This document shows positions 18,123-26,480 of a DNA stretch of 33,908 nt, in pieces (the stretch's first letter is position 1; each line of letters starts with the position of its first letter). Source of the stretch: Nitrosovibrio sp. Nv4 (GTDB taxonomy: Bacteria > Pseudomonadota > Alphaproteobacteria > Acetobacterales > Acetobacteraceae); the NCBI GenBank assembly GCA_943330455.2, contig CALQHT020000031.1, forward strand, positions 1-33,908, in the 5' to 3' direction. A program made the translations under genes and the position numbers. The notes beneath the pieces were generated by a model that was given only the letters and a program-made list of their open reading frames with translations, searched no databases and had not been told where the DNA came from.

Positions 18123-18917
18123 GTGTCGGATGATCTGTCGATTCCAAACCCAGCCGCCTATCGCGCGCCCCGGCATGGCCGCCAGGGCCTCGACGCTGGG
18201 ACCAAGCGCCTGCTCTACATTGCGGGCGGTTTGGGCGCCGTCGTTGTCACGGTCGTTGCCGCGACGGTGCTGACCGGGCGCGGCGGCGGCGAGGTGCCGG
18301 TGGTGCAGGCCGATTCCCGCCCGATCCGCACGAAACCGGATAATCCCGGAGGTATGCAGATCGCCGGATCCGGGACGGATGTGTTTGCCGGTGGAGACAC
18401 CTCCAGCGCCGCCAAACTTGCACCGGCGGCGGAAACGCCAGACCCGAAAGGGCTGCAGACGGTGCCGGCCCAGGGCGCCGAACAGCCGAATGCGGCAGCC
18501 TTGCAGGCGATGAAGCCGGAAATCGTGCCGAATACTCCGCCGGCCGCGAAGCCGGCGCCTCAGGCTGCGGCGAAACCCGCCGCGACGGCTCATGTCCAAT
18601 CCCAGCCGCAGCCGAAACCCACGCCTGCTCCTGCCACCGCCGCGTCGGAACCGCGCGCGCCGGCCGCGTCCAAGGGCCTGGTCGTGCAACTCGCGGCGCT
18701 GGGGTCGGAAGGTGCGGCGAAGACCGAGTGGGACAATCTGCGCAAGCGCATGCCCGAACTGCTGAACAGCCGCCAGCCGGCCTATACGAAGACCGAGCGT
18801 GACGGCCGCGTCTTCTGGCGCGTCCGGACGGCCGGATTCTCCGACCTGAATGAAGCGAAGGGCTTCTGCGAACGCGTGCGCGCCAAGGGTGCCGCCTGCA
18901 CCGTGGCGGAACTGTAA
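18123..18917 (+). CDS. SPOR-domain inner-membrane protein
   Basis: About 264 residues if started at GTG 18123 (SDDLSIPNPAAYRAPRHG). An upstream ATG at 18030 would overlap argS and adds an unlikely sequence. A short cytoplasmic N-terminus is followed by one membrane helix at about 30-50 (LLYIAGGLGAVVVTVVAATV). A long Pro/Ala-rich periplasmic linker (about 85-185) leads to a C-terminal SPOR domain (KGLVVQLAALGSEGAAKTEW to the end), which binds denuded septal peptidoglycan. The argS-SPOR order is standard in alphaproteobacteria, where nagZ and scpAB usually follow; here a giant palindrome follows instead. A role in cell division or cell-wall processes is inferred. Confidence 0.85.
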   Translation: MSDDLSIPNPAAYRAPRHGRQGLDAGTKRLLYIAGGLGAVVVTVVAATVLTGRGGGEVPVVQADSRPIRTKPDNPGGMQIAGSGTDVFAGGDTSSAAKLAPAAETPDPKGLQTVPAQGAEQPNAAALQAMKPEIVPNTPPAAKPAPQAAAKPAATAHVQSQPQPKPTPAPATAASEPRAPAASKGLVVQLAALGSEGAAKTEWDNLRKRMPELLNSRQPAYTKTERDGRVFWRVRTAGFSDLNEAKGFCERVRAKGAACTVAEL

Positions 18918-18950
18918 GCGCACAGCAGCGGCTTCGTTTGGCAGCGTAAG

Positions 18951-19213
18951 CGGGGGGACGAGAGCCTTGGGGCTCTGCCCCGGACCCCGCGAGGGGCTTT
19001 GCCCCCTCGACCCCCACCAAGGCTGTGCCTTGGATGCCATTTATGGGGTCAGGGAGGAAAGGGGGCCGACACGGGCGTTGAAACGCCTCGGTCGGCCCCC
19101 CTTTCCTCCCTGACCCAACTGATCGCGGTCCAGGGGCCGTAGTCCCTGGTGGGTTCGAAGGGCAAAGCCCTCGCGGGGTTTGGGGCGGAGCCCCAAGGCT
19201 TTCTTACCCCCCG
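18951..19213. repeat. Giant 263-bp inverted repeat (continuous hairpin)
   Basis: Left arm 18951-19070 and right arm 19091-19213 are complementary with scattered mismatches over nearly their whole length. The innermost core is the strongest: GGTCAGGGAGGAAAGGG through GGCCGAC, against GTCGGCC through CCTTTCCTCCCTGACC (19046-19116). Even the loop, GGCGTTGAAACGCC, folds on itself. The outer arms carry the GCCTTGGGGCTCYGCCCC motif, often seen in Acetobacteraceae intergenic repeats (recollection). No open frame lies inside, so it is a non-coding palindromic element between the SPOR gene and the aldo/keto reductase. Confidence 0.85.
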
Positions 19214-19265
19214 ATTGCCCCTCCAAATGAAGCGGCTATTGTCGGGTGCCGCCAAAGGAGCCGTC

Positions 19266-20273
19266 ATGCCAACCTGGGAAAAACGTCGCGTCGGACGCAC
19301 CGACCTTCACGTCACCACGCTCGGTCTTGGCACCGCGACCATGGGCGGCAGCCGCATCCCGATCACCCGCGCCGAGGGTGAGGCCATCGTCACCGCGGCC
19401 TGGGAAGGCGGGGTCCGCTACGTCGATACCGCGCCGTTCTACGGCGTCGGCGCCGCCGAACACCGGGTTGGCGACGCGATGAGGGAGCGTCCGCGCGATG
19501 AGTGGGTCCTGTCCACCAAGACCGGCCGCCTGCTGCGCCCGAAAACCAGCAACGCCCCATCCGCCGACGGCCGCCTGTCTCCCATGCCGTTCGAGGTCGT
19601 TTACGACTACTCCTATGACGGCATCATGCGGTCGGTGGAGGACAGCTATCAGCGCCTGGGCCTGGCGAAGATCGACATCCTCTATGTCCACGACATCGGC
19701 GTCTACCAGCACGGGGTCGAGGCCAATGCCCATCACCTGAAAACCTTACGCGAGAGCGGCTACAAGGCCATGGACGAGCTGCGCCGGACCGGTGTCGTCA
19801 GCGCCATCGGCCTGGGCGTGAACGAGAAAGAGGTTATCCTCGACGTAATGGAATTCGGGGATTGGGACGTGTTCCTGCTCGCCGGGCGCTACACGTTGCT
19901 GGAACAGGGGCCGCTCGATGATCTGCTGCCGCAATGTGTAGCGCGGGGGGCGTCGATCGTGGTAGGCGGGCCGCTGAATTCGGGCATTCTGGCTGGGCGG
20001 GATACCTGGAACTATGCCACCGCGCCGGTGGAGATCGCCGAACGGGTGAAGCGGATCGAGGCGGTGTGCGACTCCCACAATGTGCCGCTGCCGGCCGCGG
20101 CGTTGCAATTCCCGCTGGCGCATCCGGCCGTCTGCGCGGTGATCCCCGGGCCGCGGAACGCCGCCGAGTTCAACGCGAACCTGCCGTTGTTCACCTACAA
20201 GGTGCCGTCCAGCCTGTGGTCCGACCTGAAATCCGCCGGCCTGCTGCGCCAGGACGCTCCGGTTCCGGAGTAG
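19266..20273 (+). CDS. Aldo/keto reductase (aldose/pyridoxal dehydrogenase-like)
   Basis: A 335-residue NAD(P)-dependent TIM-barrel oxidoreductase. The catalytic tetrad is visible: Asp54 and Tyr59 in YVDTAPFYG, Lys85 in LSTKTGR and His142 in LYVHDIG. GNAPS-like stretches and the C-terminal FPLAHPAVCAVIPGPRNAAE form the cofactor-binding end. The subgroup resembles D-threo-aldose 1-dehydrogenase, L-fucose dehydrogenase and pyridoxal 4-dehydrogenase. AAAGGAG lies 7 bases before ATG 19266, which excludes the longer frame from 19149 inside the palindrome. It is flanked by palindromes on both sides and has no obvious operon partner, so the substrate cannot be assigned. Confidence 0.88.
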   Translation: MPTWEKRRVGRTDLHVTTLGLGTATMGGSRIPITRAEGEAIVTAAWEGGVRYVDTAPFYGVGAAEHRVGDAMRERPRDEWVLSTKTGRLLRPKTSNAPSADGRLSPMPFEVVYDYSYDGIMRSVEDSYQRLGLAKIDILYVHDIGVYQHGVEANAHHLKTLRESGYKAMDELRRTGVVSAIGLGVNEKEVILDVMEFGDWDVFLLAGRYTLLEQGPLDDLLPQCVARGASIVVGGPLNSGILAGRDTWNYATAPVEIAERVKRIEAVCDSHNVPLPAAALQFPLAHPAVCAVIPGPRNAAEFNANLPLFTYKVPSSLWSDLKSAGLLRQDAPVPE

Positions 20274-20303
20274 GTCTTGCGGTCGTCCGATATCAAGGCG
20301 ACG

Positions 20304-20422
20304 GAGAAAGTTCTCCCCCTCCCCTTGCGGGAGGGGGCTGGGGGGAGGGGTTTTACGCAGACTTCGTGCGGTTCTGCCCCTTCCCTCAACCCCCTCCCGC
20401 AAGGGGGGGGGAGAATTTTCTC
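20304..20422. repeat. 119-bp compound palindrome, copy 2
   Basis: Same architecture and length as 10489-10607: GAGAAAGTTCTCCCCCTC opens the left arm and GAGAATTTTCTC closes the right. Each arm contains its own CCCTCCCC-TTGCGGGAGGGGG hairpin. The central spacer (TTTTACGCAGACTTCGTGCG versus CTTTACGCAATATCCGTGCG in copy 1) is also partly conserved. It lies between the aldo/keto reductase and the oxidoreductase on the same strand. Confidence 0.85.
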
Positions 20423-20510
20423 CTCCACTCCGACACGAGAACCCACACCGAACCCCTCCCCGTTTGACTTCCAACGCCCCGCTTGGTTCCGTGCAACCGG
20501 GGGCGCAGTC

Positions 20511-21860
20511 ATGACCGCATACGACCTGATCATCATCGGCGCCGGGCCGGCCGGCATCTCCGCCGCCACCGAGGCAACCGCGCGCGGTCTGTCCACCCTG
20601 ATCCTGGACGACAATCCCGCTCCCGGCGGGCGCCTGTGGCAGGCGCTGGAGCGTCGGGGTGCCTCAGACACTGACGACAAAGCCGCTCTCGCAATCGTCC
20701 GCGCCTTCCGCGCCTGCTCGGCCGAGACCCGGTTCCAGGCGGTCGTCTGGGCCATCGAACCCGACGGCACCGTCTATTGGAGCCAGGACGGCACCGCCCG
20801 ATCGGCCACCGGCGCGCGCATCCTGGTCGCGACCGGCACCACCGAACGACCCATGCCCGTGCCAGGTTGGACCCTGCCCGGCGTGATGACGGTCGGGGCC
20901 GGCCAAATCGCACTCAAGACCGCGGGCCTGGTGCCGGACTGCGCAACCTGGATCGCCGGACAGGGGCCGCTGCTGCTGCTCTATGCGGTGCAGGCCCTGC
21001 GCGCCGGCGGCCGCTTCGCCGGGATCCTCGATCTGTCCGACCGAGCCGCTCGGTTGCGCGCTTTGCCACGCCTGCCGCTCCGCGCGATTGCCGACATCCG
21101 CAAGGGCCTGAGCTGGCAACGCGAAATCGCCAGTGCCGGCATCCCCTGGGTTCGCGCCAGCAACATCAGCGCCGAGGGCGACAACCGGCTGGAACGGATT
21201 TCCTTCACCGTCGCCGGCACACGCCGCACCGAACCCGCCGATCTTCTGCTGCTGCACGACGGAGTCATGCCATCCCTGCAGATCACGCGCGCCCTGGGCT
21301 GTATCCACGAATATATGCCAACCCAGCGATATTGGCGCCCGGTGGTCGATGCCTGGGGACAGACCAGCGTGGAGAAAATCCTGGTCGCGGGCGATGGAGC
21401 AGGCATTGCCGGCGGATTGACCGCCACCGTCTCCGGCAGGCTCGCCGCACTGTCGGTGGCCCATGCGCTCGGGCGTATCCCCACCGCCGCCCGCGATGCC
21501 GCCGCCGCGCCGCTCCGTGCCGCACAGCGTCGGCACCTGGCGATCCGGCCCTTCCTCGACACGTTGTATGCGCCCCTGCGGCCCAGCCTGAACCACACGA
21601 CTCTGGTCTGCCGCTGCGAGGAAGTCTCCGCCGGCGACATCCGGGCCGCCGTCGCCAATGGCTGTCTCGGCCTCAACCAACTGAAAGCCTACACAAGATG
21701 CGGCATGGGTCCCTGCCAGGGCCGCATGTGCGGCACCACCGCGGCCGAGGTCATGGCCGAAGCCCGCGACGTGCCGATCGAGGAAATTGAACCGATGCGC
21801 ACTCGCTTCCCGACTCGTCCGGTCACGGTGGGCGAACTGGCGACATTTTCGTCTACCTAA
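20511..21860 (+). CDS. FAD-dependent oxidoreductase with BFD-like [2Fe-2S] domain (OoxA/HcnB-like)
   Basis: A 449-residue flavoprotein. The dinucleotide fold GAGPAG at 10-15 follows YDLIII, and a second NAD/FAD segment is VATGTTERPMPVPGW. The C-terminal BFD-like cluster domain has Cys367 and Cys369 (VCRCEEV) plus Cys397 and Cys402 (TRCGMGPCQGRMCG). This layout is that of the alpha subunit of octopine/nopaline oxidases, D-hydroxyproline dehydrogenase and hydrogen cyanide synthase HcnB. Those enzymes normally need a small ferredoxin-like subunit and a DAO-type subunit, and neither gene is adjacent. The amino-acid-type ABC importer downstream suggests an imported amine or amino-acid-derived substrate, but a palindromic gap separates them. 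ATG 20511 is preferred over the longer frame through the repeat. Confidence 0.82.
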   Translation: MTAYDLIIIGAGPAGISAATEATARGLSTLILDDNPAPGGRLWQALERRGASDTDDKAALAIVRAFRACSAETRFQAVVWAIEPDGTVYWSQDGTARSATGARILVATGTTERPMPVPGWTLPGVMTVGAGQIALKTAGLVPDCATWIAGQGPLLLLYAVQALRAGGRFAGILDLSDRAARLRALPRLPLRAIADIRKGLSWQREIASAGIPWVRASNISAEGDNRLERISFTVAGTRRTEPADLLLLHDGVMPSLQITRALGCIHEYMPTQRYWRPVVDAWGQTSVEKILVAGDGAGIAGGLTATVSGRLAALSVAHALGRIPTAARDAAAAPLRAAQRRHLAIRPFLDTLYAPLRPSLNHTTLVCRCEEVSAGDIRAAVANGCLGLNQLKAYTRCGMGPCQGRMCGTTAAEVMAEARDVPIEEIEPMRTRFPTRPVTVGELATFSST

Positions 21861-21868
21861 CATTAGAG

Positions 21869-21967
21869 CATGATCACGTTGAGCGGAACGTAACGGCGTG
21901 TGAATCATGCGATCAAACAAAGAGCTAGAGCGGTTTGCCATTTCCAGTCAGGCTGAAACCGCTCTAG
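21869..21967. repeat. Two adjacent palindromic repeats
   Basis: The first runs from GCATGATCACG to CGTGTGAATCATGC (21869-21910). The second has arms CTAGAGCGGTTT and AAACCGCTCTAG (21925-21967). Both types recur between genes in alphaproteobacteria (recollection). They separate the oxidoreductase from the ABC operon and could end transcription of the first, although no U-run follows. Confidence 0.7.
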
Positions 21968-22049
21968 CGCCCCGCACCGGATGATGAGATAAGGCCGCGT
22001 TAGAAGCGTCCACGCAGCGGCGCGACACAGGGTTCCGAAAGGGAGCGCA

Positions 22050-23210
22050 ATGACACGCAGTTTGATCCTGTCCCGCCGCCATCTGGTGGCAGGCGCGGCA
22101 CTCACCACGCTCGCCATGCCCAGCATCGTCCGGGCGCAGGCGAAAGATCCGATCAAGCTGGGCACGGCGATGCCGCTGACCGGGTCCCAGGCCGGCTATG
22201 GCGCCGACTTCATCACCGGCATGCGCATGGCGGCAAAGGACGTGAACGACGCGGGCGGGATCGCCGGGCGGCCGGTCGAAATCCTGGCGCTCGACACCCA
22301 GGCCGATCCCCAGCTCGGCATCAACGCCGTAAACCGCTTCATCGGCGTGGAAAAACTGCCGATGTTCTTCATCGCCTGGTCGGCGGTGGTCAAGGCGGTC
22401 GCTCCCGTGGCCAACCGCGAGAAGATTCTGGCGATCAACACGGGTGCCAACGCGCCGGAAATCGCGCATCTCGGCGATTACGTCTATACGGCGTTCCCGC
22501 TGGCCGATGTCGATATCTCCAAGCTGGCGCGTTACACGGTGAACACCTTGGCGAAGAAGCGCGCCGCGGTGCTTTACATCAACAATGACACCGGTATCGA
22601 CGCCGCGAAGATCTACCGGGAGAACTTCACCGCCGCCGGCGGTCAGGTGGTCGCGTTCGAGGCGTATGACCCGAAAGCCACCGAATTTACCGGCATGCTG
22701 CTGAAGACCCGCGCCGCCAACCCTGACATGGTGCATGTGCACGGGCTGCTGACCGACGTGCCGCAGGTCATCGCGCAGATGCGGCAATTGGGCATGACGC
22801 AGCGGGTCAGCACCTACTCGGTGGCTTACAATCCGAAGATCATCGAACAGCTTGGCGCCGCGGCCGAGGGATTGATCGTGACCTCGCTCGCGCCTGGCGT
22901 GGAGGAAAACCCGCTGGTGGCGCCGTTCATCGAGCGGTGGAAGAAGGAAATCGGCCGAGCGCCGAATGGTCTGCCGTATATTCAGTATCAGTATGACATG
23001 GTGCTGCTGGCCAAGGCGATGTACGAGTATCTGGATAAAGCGGGCAAACCGGCCACTGGCGAGTCCTTGATCGAGGCGTTGAATACCGTGAAGGAATTCG
23101 CGTTGCCGATGACCGGGAAACTGGTGATCGACGGCCATCGCGTCGACAAGACCGTCTATCTGCTGACGGTGGAAAAGGGCAAGTTCGTTCCGCTCACCAC
23201 CCTGACCTGA
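22050..23210 (+). CDS. Branched-chain amino-acid-type ABC transporter substrate-binding protein
   Basis: A 386-residue periplasmic binding protein of the LivJ/Leu-Ile-Val type (Peripla_BP_6). The signal peptide MTRSLILSRRHLVAGAALTT carries a twin arginine and is probably cleaved near VRAQA. The mature part begins PIKLGTAMPLTGSQAGYG, the canonical ligand-binding loop of this family, with further marks such as NDAGGIAGRPVEI and PDMVHVHG. It is the first gene of a five-gene importer operon. The ligand may be a branched-chain amino acid, an amide, urea or an aromatic acid; the sequence does not decide. Actual Tat export is uncertain, since alphaproteobacterial LivJ-like proteins often carry RR. 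Confidence 0.93.
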   Translation: MTRSLILSRRHLVAGAALTTLAMPSIVRAQAKDPIKLGTAMPLTGSQAGYGADFITGMRMAAKDVNDAGGIAGRPVEILALDTQADPQLGINAVNRFIGVEKLPMFFIAWSAVVKAVAPVANREKILAINTGANAPEIAHLGDYVYTAFPLADVDISKLARYTVNTLAKKRAAVLYINNDTGIDAAKIYRENFTAAGGQVVAFEAYDPKATEFTGMLLKTRAANPDMVHVHGLLTDVPQVIAQMRQLGMTQRVSTYSVAYNPKIIEQLGAAAEGLIVTSLAPGVEENPLVAPFIERWKKEIGRAPNGLPYIQYQYDMVLLAKAMYEYLDKAGKPATGESLIEALNTVKEFALPMTGKLVIDGHRVDKTVYLLTVEKGKFVPLTTLT

Positions 23211-23220
23211 GCCACGCCGC

Positions 23221-24120
23221 GTGTACGATCCCGTTATCCTGGCTCAGATCTTCTGGACCGGCGTGGCAACCTCCGCGCCGCATGTCCTGATGACCCTGGG
23301 TTTCGCGCTGACCCTGAAGGTGACCGGCCTGTGGAACTTCGCACAGGCCGGCTTCATGGCGATTGCGTTCTACACGATGTTCTTCGCGCTGAACGGCCTG
23401 GACCTGCCGATCTTCATCGCGGTCCTGCTTGCCATCGGCACCACGGTGGTGGCGTCGCTCGCAACCGAGGTCTACGGATTGCAGGTTCTGCGTGAACGAC
23501 AGTCGGGCAACCTGACCTTCTTCATCTTCACGCTGATTCTGTCTCAGTTCATCATGTATGTGATCACCTTGATCTTCGGCACCGAGCCTCAGACGCTGTT
23601 CAAGAGCATCCTGTCGCCGGTGCAGATCATTGGCGGCGTTGCCGTCAGCGACTGGGATCTGTTGGGCGTCGGGCTGATGGTCATGGGCATGGTGGCCTTG
23701 TGGCTGTTCATGGCCTTTACCAAGGAAGGTCAGTTCCTGACGGCGGTTTCGGACAATGCGAAACTGGCGGAACTCTACGGGATCAGCGCGCGACGGTCGT
23801 ATCGGGTGACGGCGGTGATCGCGTCGCTGTTTATCGTGGCATCGATGTATCTGGTCGGCTCGCATGGCGGCGTGGTGCCGAACTCGCCGTTGGAGCTGAT
23901 CCTGGGCGCGGTGCTGGGCACGTTGCTGGGCGGTATCGGGCGGGTGTTCGCGGCGGCGGCGGCGTCGATCTTCCTGGCGCTGATCCAGAGTTTCAGCATC
24001 CTGGTGCTGGCGTCTCGCTGGCAGAACCTGCTGTTATACGGGTTCCTGTTCGTCGCCATCGTGGTGTTCCCGCGCGGCGTGCGGTTGCCGAAATTCCGCT
24101 TCGCTCTGGCCGGCCGGTAG
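23221..24120 (+). CDS. ABC transporter permease, LivH type
   Basis: A 299-residue inner-membrane permease with about eight hydrophobic segments, starting at GTG 23221, 10 bases after the binding-protein stop codon. The pattern TLGFALTLKVTGLWNFAQAGFMAIA corresponds to the LivH N-terminus, where most homologues read NxAxGxLxMxGAY. The conserved cytoplasmic loop is AVSDNAKLAELYGISARR, which contacts the ATPases. It pairs with the LivM-type permease as the translocation channel. The ribosome site is weak, so translation may be coupled to the upstream gene. Confidence 0.92.
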   Translation: MYDPVILAQIFWTGVATSAPHVLMTLGFALTLKVTGLWNFAQAGFMAIAFYTMFFALNGLDLPIFIAVLLAIGTTVVASLATEVYGLQVLRERQSGNLTFFIFTLILSQFIMYVITLIFGTEPQTLFKSILSPVQIIGGVAVSDWDLLGVGLMVMGMVALWLFMAFTKEGQFLTAVSDNAKLAELYGISARRSYRVTAVIASLFIVASMYLVGSHGGVVPNSPLELILGAVLGTLLGGIGRVFAAAAASIFLALIQSFSILVLASRWQNLLLYGFLFVAIVVFPRGVRLPKFRFALAGR

Positions 24121-24131
24121 GGAGAATACGG

Positions 24132-25016
24132 ATGGAATATCTTGCCACCGTCACGATCCTGATCGCGATCTATGTGATCCTGGCGGCCAGCTACAATCTG
24201 GTGATCGGCTATGGCGGCTTGGCCACCGTGGCGCATCCGATCTTCTTCGCCATAGGGGCCTATGTCAGCGGGCTGCTCGCCATCCATGTCGGCATGCCGC
24301 CGATCCTGAGCGTGGCGCTGGGGGCTGTCGCGGCGATGGTTGCCTCCGTGCTGCTGGCCGCGTCGTCCCTGCGAGTCTCGGGGGATTACCTGCTGATCGC
24401 CAGTCTTGGCTTCCAGTTGGGGTTGCTGCAATTGATCCGGAACCTGGAACTGACCGGCGGGCCGGGCGGGCTCAGCAACATTCCCAGCACCATCACCGGC
24501 GCCGCGCGCACCCCCGCCTTCCTGGCGATCACCATCGGTCTGGCGGCCGTGTCGGTCCTGGGTATCCGCGCCATCGTCCGAGGCCCGTACGGTCGCGCCA
24601 TCACCGCCATGCGCGACGAGGAACTCGCCTTCACCGCGCTCGGCCGCAACGCCATGTCGATGAAGATCGTCATCTTCGCGATCGGCTGTGGCGTGGCCGG
24701 CATGGCGGGGGGCGTCTACGCCTACTACTTCCAGTATGTCAGCCCCGAACAGTTTGAGGTGCTGCAATCCGCTCAGATCCTGACCATGGTCGTGCTGGGC
24801 GGCATGGCGACGGCCTATGGCCCCGTCGTTGGCGCGGTGCTGCTGCTGGCGATCCCTCAGGCGATCACCTTCCTGAACCTGCCGCAGAACATCATGGCGC
24901 CGCTGCAAGGCATTATCTTCACCGTGCTGGTGCTGCTGTTCCTGTTCCTGCGGCCAACCGGGATCATGGGCGCGTCCGAAAGCAAACCCCGCGCGCGGGC
25001 GACGGAGGCGGCATGA
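24132..25016 (+). CDS. ABC transporter permease, LivM type
   Basis: A 294-residue inner-membrane permease. It has the LivM signature SYNLVIGYGGLATVAHPIFFAIGAY near its N-terminus, ASLGFQ and a NIPSTITG segment in the middle, and the loop GRAITAMRDEELAFTALGRN that docks the ATPases. The start is ATG 24132 with GGAGAATACGG just upstream; the longer frame from 23700 overlaps livH in a wrong frame. The last codons overlap the next gene by 4 bases (ATGA), a sign of translational coupling. Confidence 0.93.
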   Translation: MEYLATVTILIAIYVILAASYNLVIGYGGLATVAHPIFFAIGAYVSGLLAIHVGMPPILSVALGAVAAMVASVLLAASSLRVSGDYLLIASLGFQLGLLQLIRNLELTGGPGGLSNIPSTITGAARTPAFLAITIGLAAVSVLGIRAIVRGPYGRAITAMRDEELAFTALGRNAMSMKIVIFAIGCGVAGMAGGVYAYYFQYVSPEQFEVLQSAQILTMVVLGGMATAYGPVVGAVLLLAIPQAITFLNLPQNIMAPLQGIIFTVLVLLFLFLRPTGIMGASESKPRARATEAA

Positions 25017-25771
25017 CCCAGGTTCTGCGCACCGTCGATCTGAACAAGCGGTTCGGCGGCATCGTCGTGTCCGACAATATCAATATCACCATCGACCGAG
25101 GCGAAATCCTGGGGCTGATCGGTCCGAACGGCGCCGGCAAGACGTCGCTGTTCAATCTGATTTCCGGCGTGTTGCGGCCGGATTCGGGCTCGATCTTTCT
25201 GAACGGGCAGGCGGTGGACACTAGCCCGCTGTACAAGCGCGCGCGGATGGGCATCGCCCGGACCTGGCAGAACATGCTGCTGTTCCGCACCATGACGGTG
25301 ATCGAAAACCTGCTGATCGCGCCGCGGGAGTATGCCGGCGAGTCGATCCTGCGCGTTACCTTCGGCCTGGGCAGTGTGCGATCCGCCGAACGTCAGGCGC
25401 GGGAACGGGCATTGGGCATCCTGGACCGGATGGGCCTGGCCGGCACCGCCGAGAGCATGGTCACCGATCTGCCCTTTGGCCAGCAGAAGCTGATCGGTCT
25501 GGCACGCACCCTGATGAATGACGGCCCGCTGCTGCTGCTGGATGAGCCGATGGCCGGGGTGGAGGGCGCTGCCTATGAAACCATGCAGGCCGTGGTGCGC
25601 CAGGAAGCGGCCTTAGGCCGCGCGGTGTGCGTGGTGGAGCATAACGTGTCGTTCATCCGGGATCTGTGCTCGCGCGCCGTGTTCATGGCGAACGGGAAAA
25701 TCCTGCAGGATGGCACGGTGGAAGAGTTGATCGCCAGCAAGGCGCTCACCGAACTCTATTTCGGGGTCTGA
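25013..25771 (+). CDS. ABC transporter ATP-binding protein, LivG type
   Basis: A 252-residue ATPase of the branched-chain importer. Walker A is GPNGAGKT at 37-44, with the Q-loop in ARTWQNMLLF. The signature region reads DLPFGQQKLIGLARTL rather than the usual LSYGQQ or LSGGQ, followed by Walker B LLLLDEPMAGVE and the switch histidine in VVEHNVSFI. It overlaps the permease gene by 4 bases and is followed after 4 bases by the second ATPase, with which it would form a heterodimer. Confidence 0.94.
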   Translation: MTQVLRTVDLNKRFGGIVVSDNINITIDRGEILGLIGPNGAGKTSLFNLISGVLRPDSGSIFLNGQAVDTSPLYKRARMGIARTWQNMLLFRTMTVIENLLIAPREYAGESILRVTFGLGSVRSAERQARERALGILDRMGLAGTAESMVTDLPFGQQKLIGLARTLMNDGPLLLLDEPMAGVEGAAYETMQAVVRQEAALGRAVCVVEHNVSFIRDLCSRAVFMANGKILQDGTVEELIASKALTELYFGV

Positions 25772-25775
25772 CCCA

Positions 25776-26459
25776 GTGCTGCGCTATTCCAATGTCTCGG
25801 CTGGTTATGGTGGTGTTCCGGTCCTGAAGGATGTCGGGTTTGAGGTCGCGGAGGGCGAGTCGGTCGCCATTTTCGGCCATAACGGCGCCGGCAAGACCAC
25901 GATGATGCGCTGTGCGGTGGGCGATGTGTCGGAAATGACCGGCAGCGTGTCCTATCGCGATGCGGCGATCGTTCCGGGCCAGGTGTTCATGAATGTGCGG
26001 CGCGGGATCGGGTTCGTGCCGCAGGGGCACAACGTGTTCCGGGAATTGTCGGTGCGCCAGAACCTGGCGATTTCCGGCCTGAACCATCCCGAGGCGAAGA
26101 TCGAGGATATCTACAAGCTGTTTCCGATCCTGCAGGAACGCGGCGGGCAGATGGCGGGCTCGCTGAGTGGCGGGCAGCAGCAGATTCTGGCGCTTGGCAT
26201 GGCGTTGATGACTCAGCCGAGCATTTTGCTGCTGGATGAGCCTTCGACGGGGCTGGCGCCGATTATTGTGCGCGATGTCATGAGCAGCCTGACCAAGATC
26301 AACAAGGAAACCGGCACGACGGTGGTGATCGTGGAACAGAATCTGCCGGCGACGTTGGCGATCGTCACGCGGGCGCTGGTGCTGAAATCCGGGCGGCTGG
26401 TGTTCGACGGACCCAGCAAGGAGCTGGAGCGGAAAGAGGATTTGTGGGCCTGGTTCTGA
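25776..26459 (+). CDS. ABC transporter ATP-binding protein, LivF type
   Basis: A 227-residue ATPase starting at GTG 25776. Walker A is GHNGAGKT at 34-41. The family-typical GIGFVPQGHNVFRELSVRQNL Q-loop region follows, then signature LSGGQQQ, Walker B ILLLDEPSTGLAP and the H-loop position in VVIVEQNLP, where LivF proteins usually carry Gln. It is the last gene of the importer operon. The next gene is convergent with it. Confidence 0.94.
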   Translation: MLRYSNVSAGYGGVPVLKDVGFEVAEGESVAIFGHNGAGKTTMMRCAVGDVSEMTGSVSYRDAAIVPGQVFMNVRRGIGFVPQGHNVFRELSVRQNLAISGLNHPEAKIEDIYKLFPILQERGGQMAGSLSGGQQQILALGMALMTQPSILLLDEPSTGLAPIIVRDVMSSLTKINKETGTTVVIVEQNLPATLAIVTRALVLKSGRLVFDGPSKELERKEDLWAWF

Positions 26460-26480
26460 TTGGCCCGGGTTTCCCGCGTC

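Noticed and set aside
21925-21967. Rho-independent terminator after the oxidoreductase
   Set aside because: The stem is good but no U-run follows, and the motif looks like an interspersed repeat.
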